The notes under the pieces are model-generated. The model had not been told where the DNA came from. It saw nothing but the letters and a program-made list of their open reading frames with translations, and did no database searches. From positions 141,448,734-141,512,733 of the forward strand of contig CM057462.1 in NCBI GenBank assembly GCA_030035585.1: 64,000 nucleotides of DNA. The letters are read 5' to 3'. The position numbers and the translations under genes were made by a program. Shown one piece after another: positions 33,511 through 43,750 of this stretch. Position 1 is the stretch's first letter. Every line of letters begins with the position of its first letter. The DNA comes from Dugong dugon. Its lineage: Eukaryota > Chordata > Mammalia > Sirenia > Dugongidae.

Positions 33511-35940
33511 TCTATGCTTACCATATCTTACAGCATCTATCTCACCACTATATGTATAAAAGTGGTAACAATGAAATGTAGTAATTACATAAAATTTCTC
33601 TCATTTCACTGACTAGTAGAAAAAATGTTGACAGACAAAAGAGAGAAAGAGAGAGACAGCAAAAATGAAAAAAAAATTGAACACTCAGCACACTCAGGGA
33701 ATGAAAACTTTAGTTTTGCTTACAATAGCAATGCCAATCATCTAATTAACTCCATCTACATTTTTCAGTTGTATTCTTTCATTTTTTGAGGTTAAATCTG
33801 TAGTGGTTTTTTCCAAGTTTCTGTTTCAACTTAAGAGTGTTTAGTGTTTTCAAATGTTCAGTTCTAAAATTATTAGAAACATATTTGATTTTACTATGGA
33901 TAAACCAAATTGTTTTGTATGTTTAAGTGTGAATACACACACACATGAACATAAATGAAGAAAGAATGAAAGGAGATAAGGAAAGAAAAAGCTTATCTTA
34001 GATATTTGGGTGTTAAGAGACCCAGTTGTTCATGTTAGCGCTTTTGTTCGTTTGAGTTTTATAGTAGTCAGCTTTTGCTAAGTTCTTTTTCAATAATGAT
34101 CTTACAACAACAAAGCCTTATTTCTCACTGGTGTTACTTGTCCTTCACAGCTCAACAGTAGTGTTGCTTTATATTATTTCATTGAAGGATCCAAGCTAAA
34201 AGAATCTCCTCAAACTTCTTCTTGAGGCAAAAAAAGAAAAGCCACGTTGGAACTATATAATGTTCTTAAAGCTTCCAGTCAACAATGTTACACATCACTT
34301 TCAGTCATATTTCACTGGTCTGAGCTACTCACATAAACGAGCCTCATTGTAAGTGGAACATGGGGAAGAAGTGTAACACTTTCTCAGAGAGGAACGTTGC
34401 AAGTCACATGGCAACGAGCAATAATGTGTCCATTCTCTCCAGTGTGGGAGTAAATAATTAGGAATATTAATGCAATCTACCACAGAGTCCTTGTCAGTGT
34501 TTTATTACTTGTAAACTCAAAGTTATATTCTAGAGTAATTTAAACTACATATACTTGATTTTGCTCCATTAAAATATTGCTGTTGGGGCCTCCTAATTCT
34601 CTGTTTACTCTAACTCAATAAAATAGCAATAGGAAAAGAAAGGAAGACAAGACCAATTTCCAAAAGTTTCAGTTGGAAAACTTTTATTTACAAACCAAGG
34701 CTGCTCTCACTGCTAGTCTGGCATGCATCGTCATAATTTATTGAACAAAATCTTCAATATTACACGTATAGGTGGATAACACATAGGAGAATAACTCTCC
34801 ACCAGTTTTTTTTTTTTTTTTTTTTCTCATTTCCTACCAGCTGAAGAGTATCAACTGAAAATATTCCAGGGAAGAAGCATTAAACAAAGTGGGGCTCTAG
34901 GCCTCAATATCTCCTTTGTACATACAAAGAAATGTTGTTGAGTATCCCTTAGATACACCAGAGAGAATTAAGCCAGTCATCATGAGTAACATTGTTTGTG
35001 TTCCTACCTGCATTTTAATACCATCTGACTGGAAAAGAAATTGACCAGCACTGATTTCATTCCAGTGAAAGAGCTAACCAGAAACAAAAAGAAAGTTCTT
35101 AGCAATCTGCACCTGGGAAATGTGGAAATTTCTCAGGTTTTAGAAAACAGCAGATTCAGTTCTCCCTTACACTTCTGGAAGGGTAAAACCTAAATATCAT
35201 CTGGGATGTAGAAGAGAGAGGAATGACCTTTCTCTTTAAATATGAAGAGAAGCACTATTTGTACGAGGATCATAGCTGCTGAAGAAGGCTATAGACAAGT
35301 TGTCAGAGCAATGCTCCCCATATTTCTTCTTTTCCTATCCTCATACTTCTCTGAACCATACCTTCTCAGGTCTTCTGTTCTTTTATCCATTTGTTTACAA
35401 GGATGGTGCTTGTGGTGGATAACGTTAATTCCTATTTTTCCTTATGTCCTCAACATGAATGCACAAAGAAAATAATATGCTAAATCTCTTTAAGTATTTA
35501 GACTAGAAGTTTGTCAGGAAAAAAAAAAAAAAAGGAATGGACTTACTAAACGTATTCATTTATACAAACCACCTGCCTCTTACAATTAATATGGACATTT
35601 GAGAAGGAGCTTTAAGAACATTTCATAAACACCAATCCTGAAAATTTAAAATAAAGCTTTAAATATTTAACAGCATTTGTGCAAACACAACACATAAGCT
35701 ATAATTTAACAATTTAAGGACATTCCTAAATTTAAACTTCTTTTAAAATTAACAAACTGAAATTTAGTAATTTTGAGCATGGAATGAAGTTCTTACGGAA
35801 TCCAGGAAGTTATTTATTCAAAATAAATAAGTACTACCAAATCTATCAGACACTGCCTGTGGCAAAACTCAAAAACTATTATTTTCTTGCATCTGCAACA
35901 TTTGCTAATGTAACAAGGCTTGATTTTACAATACACTCCT
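33511..35940. other. Repeat-poor AT-rich DNA, nothing recognised
   Basis: About 2.4 kb without an identifiable gene or repeat. A T-run lies at about 34,807-34,826 and an A-run at about 35,520-35,534. The ORF at 35,242-35,475 is hydrophobic by composition but has no recognisable domain or supporting context. Confidence 0.5.
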
Positions 35941-35944
35941 TTTA

Positions 35945-36148
35945 TACACCAGTTTTTAGAGATCTAATTATATGGTATATCTTTTAATGTGACCCAATTT
36001 TTAGGTAAGTCTTTATTTAAAAATCAAATACAATTTATAAAAACAAATATGTGTTAATTGTTTTCTGCTTTGTATAAATATTATTTCAGCATTTTGTTAA
36101 CTGTATAAACTACTCTTAAGCTGTAAAACTGCGATCAATAATGGAGTC
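35945..36148 (+). repeat. Unidentified dispersed repeat, copy 2
   Basis: Partner of 5,738-5,931 in the same orientation. It keeps TTAGAGATCTAAT, TTTTTAGGTAAGTCT and TCTGCTTTGTATAAATATTA. Similarity ends near AATAATG on the right in both copies. Confidence 0.6.
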
Positions 36149-36387
36149 ATTTTGGTTAGACAGTGTATAATTTCATTAGATAAAAATATAGAACTTTAGA
36201 ACTATTGCTAGAGGGTTCTACATTATTTAATTTAATATGCCTTCATTTCAGCTGGATAAAATCTCAATTCTCCAGATTCTATTTCATCACAAAGTAACTA
36301 AAAATTTGTTGCAGTGATTCACCCTGAAACATCTGAGTTACAAAAGATGCTAATATGAAGGGATTATAAGAAGTAGGGCCTTACCCA

Positions 36388-36584
36388 TTTAGAGAAAAAG
36401 ATTTAAATTTTGATGAAACCCTGTTTATTGATTTTATTATTTTATTGATCATGTTCTTGGTTTCAAGGAGCCCTGGTGGCACAGTGATTCAAGTGTTTGG
36501 CTGTTAACCAAAAGATTGGTGGTTTGAGTCCACTAGCTGCTCCACAGAAGAAGTGTGTAGCAGTCTGCTTCCATAAAGATTACA
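36388..36584 (+). repeat. Left arm of a 197-bp inverted duplication
   Basis: This segment is the reverse complement of 37,598-37,794 over 197 bp without gaps and with three mismatches (near 36,495 and 36,571-36,572). It contains 76 bp of old L1 in minus orientation followed by the 5' two-thirds of a SINE in plus orientation. The right arm fits seamlessly in a continuous old L1 and this arm does not, so this arm is the derived copy. Confidence 0.93.
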
Positions 36585-36623
36585 ATAAATGTTGTTATAG
36601 CAATTGGACATCTATAATGGGGG

Positions 36624-37331
36624 AAAGCTATTCATAAGGTTTTCACTAGCTAATTCTTTTCAGAGACCACTAAGCAACACCATGATGAACGGAGAAAAGA
36701 CTGAAAAGATTGAAGTTGTCAAGGATTTCATTTTACTTGGATCCACAATCAACACCCATGGAAGCAGCAGTCAAGAAATCAAAAGACACATTGCACTGGG
36801 CAAATCAGCTGCAAAAGAACTCTTTAAAGTGTTGAAAAGCAAAGATGTCACCTTGAAGACTAAGGTGCACCTGACCCAAGCCATGATTTTCAATCGCATC
36901 ATATACATGAGAAAGCTGGACAATAAATAAGGAAGACCAGAGAACAATTGACACCTTTGAATTGCTGTGTTGGCGAAGACTATTGAATATACCATGGACT
37001 GTCAAAAGAACAAACAAATCTGTCTTGGAAGAAGTACAACTAGAATGCTCCTTAGAAGGAAGGATGGCGAGACTATGTCTTATATACTTTGAATGTACGG
37101 TCAGGAGGGATCAGTCCCTAGAGGACATCATGCTTGGTAAGGTACAAGGTCAGCGAAAAGGAGGAAGACCCTCAATGAGATGGATTGGCACAGTGGCTGC
37201 AACAATGGGCTCAAGCATAACAGCAATTGTGAGCATGGCACAGGACCAGGCAGTGTTTCACTCTGTAGTACATATGATCGCAATGAGTCTGAACTGACTC
37301 GATGGCACCTAACAACAACAACAACAACAAC
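36624..37331 (+). mobile_element. BovB/RTE LINE 3' end with inverted 5' piece (copy B)
   Basis: From 36,666 the plus strand encodes the C-terminal RTE region (MNGEKTEKIEVVKDFILLGS, ALGKSAAKELFKVLKSKDVT) and ends CGATGGCACCTAACAACAAC. The first 42 bp (GCTATTCATAAGGTTTTCAC and following) appear to come from the opposite strand of a distant 5' part of the element. AATGGGGG flanks the whole (36,616-36,623 and 37,332-37,339), so it is one insertion. Dead and truncated. Confidence 0.85.
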
Positions 37332-37502
37332 AATGGGGGTGGGGAGACAATCACCTTGACATAAAACCTCACAACTTATATAAAAGTTAACCCAAAATGG
37401 ATTATTGATTTAATTTTAATATATAAAATTATGAAAATTTTAGAAGAAAACAAGAGAAAATCTTTGAGTCCTAAGATTAGGCAAATGTTAGACATGAAAC
37501 CA

Positions 37503-37716
37503 ACCAAACCAAAATCAAACCCATTGCCACTGAGCCAATTTTGACTCACAGCAACCCTATAAGACAGCGTAAAACTGTCCCACAGGGTTTCCACAGCTGT
37601 AATCTTTACAGAAGCAGACTGCTACACACTTCTTCTGTGGAGCAGCTAGTGGACTCAAACCACCAATCTTTTGGTTAACAGCCAAGCACTTGAATCACTG
37701 TGCCACCAGGGCTCCT
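37503..37716 (-). mobile_element. AfroSINE-type SINE (long-middle variant)
   Basis: Complete on the minus strand: head GGAGCCCTGGTGGCACAGTG at the right, middle with GAAGTGTGTAGCAGTCTGCT, tail with ATAGGGTTGCTGTGAGTC-like sequence and AAACCAAACC-type end at the left. It inserted into the old L1, whose GAAACCAA recurs on both sides. Its 5' part is copied in the left arm of the inverted duplication. Confidence 0.92.
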
Positions 37717-37794
37717 TGAAACCAAGAACATGATCAATAAAATAATAAAATCAATAAACAGGGTTTCATCAAAATTTAAATCTTTTTCTCTAAA
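37598..37794 (-). repeat. Right (source) arm of the 197-bp inverted duplication
   Basis: Reverse complement of 36,388-36,584. It spans the head-proximal part of the SINE and 76 bp of adjacent old L1, which continues uninterrupted to the right. Confidence 0.93.
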
Positions 37795-37863
37795 AAAGAC
37801 CCTGTCAAGAGTATGAAAAGACAAGCTACAAACTTGGAGAAAATATTTTCAAGCCACATATCT

Positions 37864-37875
37864 AAAATATATAAA
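37864..37875 (+). repeat. Left target-site duplication of L1 copy 3
   Basis: AAAATATATAAA, exactly repeated at 46,244-46,255, flanking L1 copy 3 plus its adjoining SINE. Confidence 0.8.
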
Positions 37876-37892
37876 ACCGAAAGAAAGCAAAT

Positions 37893-39260
37893 GGAGGTGG
37901 GCCAAGATGGCGGAGTAGTCAGACGATTCTGGTGTTCTCTCTTACAACAAAGATCTGAAAAAACAAGTGAATTGATTATATATGACAATCTAGGAGCCCT
38001 GAACATCAAAGGCAAAGTTGAGGAACTGGACTGAGTGGCAGGGGAGGGACAGTTTGGAAGCAGCGAGGAATTGCCAGACTTGACCCGGCAAGAGCCTGAG
38101 TCCTTCAGCGCAGATCAGTTTGGGGGTGAGCAGTGAGGCAGGCAAGTAGCGGCACTCGGGAAGCATTTTCCACACTGGGAGAGACCCAGCGGCAGAAAGT
38201 CTACTCGGCCGTTCAGAACCAGTGAGAAGCAGCCATTGATCGGCAAAAGATAAATACTTGCGTCCAACCTACCGTGCGGATCAAAAACACCCCCCTTTGG
38301 GAAAAACCTCTCTCGCATTTACCTTCTCACTCCCTACTCTGCACTGGGTCTTGGACTGGCTTCAGCAACTGCCAAGTCCCCTGGGCCAGAAGTAGGACCT
38401 GTCACGGACCCTGAGCCATTCTTCTGGCCTTGGAGAGTGGCCAAATTAACAAACGGGAAAAAATAATCTGCCGGCTCCCCTAAGCCAGGAACTCAGGGTA
38501 GGCACAGCTCCTTTGCCTAGGCACAGGCATAAAAGATCCACGGACTTTGAGGGCCTTTCCCCCTGCGTAGACTTGTGTGGGCCCTTTTCAACAGCGCAGG
38601 CCCTCATTACCGCAGTACAACAGACTAACTTCAACTGTTTCAGCTGTGAAGTGGTAGGTTCATGACATTTGCCACTGCTCTGCCCATTAAGCAGGGTCTT
38701 CACCTGCCCACATCAGGGGCCTGAAGACTTATGGCTCCACCCACGCCACCTAGCCACCTGCTACAGGGGCCCAAGAATAAGAGGTGTCCCCAGTCCTTAC
38801 AGCCAACAGCACTGAGTGCTCATATTCTGGCTGCAAAACACACCCACCTATGCACTCTAGGGAACAGGGACACGCTTTCCTCCTGGACACTTGGGGGTGG
38901 CCGTCAGCCCCCTGCCTTGCTCAGCCTGTGTCCCCCTGCTGTAACTAGATGCTTGTGCCTGCACTAATCACCCATGCCTGTCTAGAATTGTAGGTGAGTA
39001 CCTGCACAACACACTTGGTGGCCCACTACCTGGACACCTGAGCTGAATCCATACAGGAGGAGTGGGCAGACTCCTGGGCTCACATAATTAGTGGCAGGTA
39101 TTCTCTGGCCACCTGGAGGCAGGACATAGGAGCTTCACGAGTGCTGGTGACTGGGCTAGCTCACATGAGCAGCCTGTTTGGGCAAATCAAAACAAAACAA
39201 AACAAAAGAAGCTAGGACACAGCAAGAAAACATAAAATAAATAAATCTAATAACTTACTG
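37893..39260 (+). promoter_or_regulatory. 5'-UTR/internal promoter region of L1 copy 3
   Basis: GC-rich leader matching 15,109-16,480 of copy 1 in reverse orientation. By family knowledge it carries the element's polymerase II promoter. The ORFs crossing it on both strands are incidental. Confidence 0.7.
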
Positions 39261-40248
39261 ATGGCTCAGAGACAACAGTCAATATCAAATCACATAAAGA
39301 GGCAGTCCATGATGGCTTCAACAAGCTCCCAAAATAAAGAACCTAGAAATTTTCCAGAGGAGGAAAACTTCTTGGAATTACTGGAGGTGGAATACAAAAG
39401 ATTAATATACAGAACTCTTCAAGATATGATGAAGGAAATTAAGCAAAACGTAGAATATGCAATAGAGGAAATTAAAAATATAAGAGCATAATGACAAATT
39501 TAATAGGCTGCAAGAATCCATAGAGAGACAGCAATCAGAAATCCTGAAGATTAACAATAAAATTTCAGAACTAGACAACTCAATAGAAAGTCATAGGAGC
39601 AGAACTGAGGCAATGGAAGTCAGAATTAGTGAGACTGAAGATAAAGCACTTGACGCCAACTTATTTGAGGAAAAATCAGAAAAAAGGATTAAAAAAATGA
39701 AGAAACCCTAAGAATTATGTGAGATTCTATCAAGAGGAATAACCTACGAGTGACTGGAGTACCAGAACAGGGAGGGATAACAGAAAATACAGAGAAAATT
39801 GTTGGAAAATTTGTTGGCAGAAAACTTCCCTGATATTATGAAAGATCGGAAGATATCTACCCAGGATGCTCACTGAACCCCACATAAGGTAGATCCCAAA
39901 AGAAAATCACCAAGACATACTATAATCAAACTTGCCAAAAACAAAGATAAACAGAGAATTTTAAGAGTGGTTAGGGATAAACGAAAAGTCATCTACAAAG
40001 GAGAGTCAGTAAGACTAAGCTCGGACTACTCAGCAGAAACCATGAAGGCAAGAAGGCAATGGGATGACATATATAAAGCCTTGAAGGAAAAAAAACTGCA
40101 ATCCAAGAATAATATATCCAGCAAAACTGTCTCTCAAATATGATGGCGAAATTAGGGCACTTCCAGATAAACAGAAGTTTACGGAATTTGCAAAAACCAA
40201 ACCAAAATTACAAGAAATACTAAAGGGAGTCCTCTGGTTAGAAAATCA
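39261..40248 (+). pseudogene. L1 ORF1 remnant of copy 3
   Basis: The start MAQRQQSISNHIKRQSMM is well placed after the 5'-UTR. The first frame runs 76 residues to a stop at 39,491. The coiled-coil part (ESIERQQSEILKINNKIS, then SETEDKALDANLFEEKSE) and RNA-binding part continue in other frames to about 40,248. ORF1p coats L1 RNA as a trimer. Here it is a pseudogene. Confidence 0.82.
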
Positions 40249-41669
40249 GTAACATCAGATAACAACCCAAAACTAGAACACAGGACAGAGCAACCAGATA
40301 TCAACCTACATAGGGAAGTTATAAAAATAAATCAAAGCTAAAACACTAAAATAGGGAAACAGATGTCAATATGTAAAAGATGACAACATTAAAACAAATA
40401 AAAAGGGACATAAAAATGTAGACATAGATTTTTCATACGAAGAGGAAGTCAAGGGTTTATAAAGAAATAAAAGACTGGTATAAACTTAGAAAGATAGGGG
40501 TAAATATTAAGGTAACCAAAAAAGAAACTAACTATCCTACAAGTCAAAATAAAAACAACAAAAATATAAAGACTTGCCAAATAAAAAATCAACAAAAATG
40601 AAAAAGACAAAAAGAAAATTCAGAAAGAAAAATGACTCAGCACAGACAATTAAGTGGAACAAAGAAACTGTGAACAACCACACAAAAAAATACATCAAAA
40701 TGACAGCACTAAACTCATACCTATCAATAATTACACTGAAAGAAAATGGACTAAATGCACCAATAAAGAGACAGAGAGTGGCAGATTGGATAAAAAAACA
40801 TGATCTGTCTATATGCTGCCTACAGGAGACACATCTTAGACTTAAAGACACAAACAAACTAAAAGTCAAAGGATGGAAAAAAATATACCAAGCAAACAAC
40901 ACTCAAAAAAGAGCAGGAGTGGCAATATTAATCTCTGACAAAATAGACTTTAAAATCCACAACAAAAGATAAGGAAGGACACTATATAATGATTAAAGGG
41001 TCAATACACTGGCAGGACATAACTATAATAAATATTTACAAATGCAATGACAGGGCTCCCAAATGTATAAAACAAACTCTAACAGCATTGAAAAGAGAAA
41101 TAGACAGCTCCACAATAGTAGTAGACTTCAACACACCACTTTCGGTGAAGGACAGAACAACCAGAGAGAAGCTCAACAAAGAGACGGAAGATCTAAATGC
41201 TACAATCAACCAACTTGATCTCATAGACATATACTGAACACTCCACCCAACAGCAGCCAAGTATACCTTCTTTTCCAACACACATGGAACATTCTCCAGA
41301 ATAGACCACATATTAGGCCATAAAGCAAGCTTTAACAAAATCCAAAACATTGAAATATTACAAAGCATCTTTTCTGACCATAAAGCCATAAAAGTAGAAA
41401 TCAACAACAGAAAAAGCAAAGAAAAAAAATCAAACACATGGAAACTGAACAACACCTTGCTCAAAAACTACTGGGTTATAGAAGAAATTAAGGATGCAAT
41501 AAAGAAATTCATAGAATCAAACAATGAAAACACATCCTACCAGAACCTTTGGGACACAGCAAAAGCAGTGCTCAGAGGTCATTTTATAGCAATAAATGTA
41601 CACATCCAAAAAGAAGAAAGGGCCATAATCAAAACATTAACCCTACAACTCAAACAAGTAGAAAGAGAG

Positions 41670-41673
<4 letters not shown>

Positions 41674-41717
<44 letters not shown>
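41674..41717 (+). repeat. Poly(A) run of 44 inside L1 ORF2
   Basis: 44 uninterrupted A residues between GAGAGCAGC and GCCCTCGGGC. The same spot in L1 copy 1 (12,687-12,693, complement) has seven. It lies mid-ORF, so it is slippage expansion, a small insertion or an assembly artefact rather than a retrotransposon tail. Confidence 0.9.
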
Positions 41718-41718
<1 letters not shown>

Positions 41719-43236
41719 CCCTCGGGCACCAAAAGAAAGGAAATAATAAGAATTAGAGCAGAATTAAATGAAATAGAGAATAGAAAAACAATTGAAAGAG
41801 TTAACAAGACCAAAATCTGGTTCTTTGAAAAGATCAACAAAATTGATAAACCACTGGCCAAACTGACAAAAGAAAAACAGGAAAGGAATGAAATCACCCA
41901 TATAAGAAATGAAATGGGTGATATCACAACAGACCCAACAGAAATTAAAAGAATCATAACAGAATACTATGAAAAATTGTACCCTAACAAATTTGAAAAC
42001 CTAGAGGAAATGGATAAATTTCTAGAAACTCACTTAACTACCTAAACTAACACAAACAGAGGAAGAACTACTAAACAAACCCATAACAAAAGAAGAGATT
42101 GAAAAGGTAATTTGAAAACTCCCAACAGAAAAAAGTCCTGACCTGGACAGCTTCACTGGAGAATTCTACCAAACTTTCAGAAAAGAGTTATCACCACTAC
42201 TACTAAAGGTATTTCAGAGCATAGAAAAGGATGGAATACTCCCAAGCTCATTTTATGAAGCCAGCATAACCCTGATACTAAAACCAGGTAAAGATACCAC
42301 AGAAAAGAAAATTACAGACCAATACCCCGCATGAACTTTGATGCAAAAATCCTCAACAAAATTCTAGCCGATAGAATTCAGCAACATATCAAAAAAATAA
42401 TTCACCACGATCAAGTGGGATTTCTACCAGGTATGCAGGATGGTTCAACATTAGAAAAAAAATCAATGTAATCCATCACATTAATAAAAGAAAAGAACCA
42501 CATGATTTTATCAATTCATGCAGAAAAGGCATTTGACAAAGTTCAACACCCATTCCTGATAAAAACTCTCAATAAAATAGGAATAGAAGGGAAATTCCTC
42601 AATATGATTAATGGCATTTATACAAAGCCAAGATCCAACATCATCCCAAATGGAGAGACTTTGAAAGCATTCCCCCCTAGAGAACAGGAATCATACAAGG
42701 ATGCCCTTTATTACCACTCTTATTCAACATTGTGTTGGAGGTCCTAGCCAGAGCAATTAGGCTAGAAAAAGAAATAAAGGGCATCCAAATTGGTAGGGAA
42801 GAAGTCAAAGTATCTCTCTATTTGCGGATGATATAATCTTACGCATAGAAAACCCCAAAGAATCCACAAGAAAACTACTGGAACTGATAGAAGATTTCAG
42901 CAAAGTTTCAGGATACAAGATAAACATATAAAAATCAGCTGGATTCCTTTACATCAACAAAGAGAACCTTGAAGAGGAAATCACCAAATCAATATTATTT
43001 ACAATAGCCTCGAAGAAGATAAAATACTTAGGAATAAATCTAACCAGAGATGTAAAAGACCTATACAATGAATACTACAAGACACTACTGCAAGAAACCT
43101 AGAGAGATCTGCATACAAGGAAAAACATACCTTGCTTATGGATAGGAAGACTCAACATTGAGAAAATGTCAATTCTACCCAAAGCAATCTACACATACAA
43201 TGCAATCCCAATCCAAATTCCAACAACATTTTTTAA

Positions 43237-43750
43237 GAATTTTTTTTATTGTACTTTAGATGAAGATTTACAGAACAAATAGGTTATCATTAAACAGTCA
43301 GTATACATATTGTTTTATGGCATTGGTTAACAACCCCACGACATGTCAACACTCTCCCTTCTCGAACTTGGAGGACCTTTTTTTTGGTGAAAACATACAT
43401 AGCCAAAGTTACACAACTTCAAAAGTTTCTACATGTACAATTCAGTGACGTAGATTACATTCTTCCAGTTGTGCTGCTATTCTCAATATGCTTTTCCAAA
43501 TTATTCCTTCATCATTATCAACTCACTGCCCCCTAGGCTTCCCATCAAACCTTTTGAGTTGCTGTTGTCAATTTGATCTCACATAGATAATTCTTTTTTT
43601 TTTTTTTTGTACCTTAGATGAAGGTTTGCAGAACAAATAGTTTCTCATTAAACAGTTAGTACACATACTGCCCTATGACAATGGTTAACAACCCCACGAC
43701 AAGTCAACACTGTCCCTTCTCAACCTTGGGTTCCCTATCACTAGCTTTCC
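43237..43750 (-). mobile_element. Concatenated L1 3'-end insert inside L1 copy 3
   Basis: The exact 16-bp CAACAACATTTTTTAA flanks it (43,221-43,236 and 43,751-43,766). Inside, 43,241-43,373 and 43,594-43,746 are two same-orientation copies of one L1 3' end (AACAACCCCACGACA in both), each starting with a T-run on its left. They match the 3'-UTR of the L1 at 53,570-53,717. Between them, 43,374-43,590 is another 3'-UTR-like segment. Confidence 0.85.

Noticed and set aside
37320-37331. CAA microsatellite
   Set aside because: It is the normal AACAACAAC 3' end of a BovB insertion.
36388-37794. The inverted pair as terminal inverted repeats of a 1.4-kb DNA transposon
   Set aside because: The arms contain part of a SINE plus old L1 that continues beyond the right arm without a break, and no target duplication flanks the pair.
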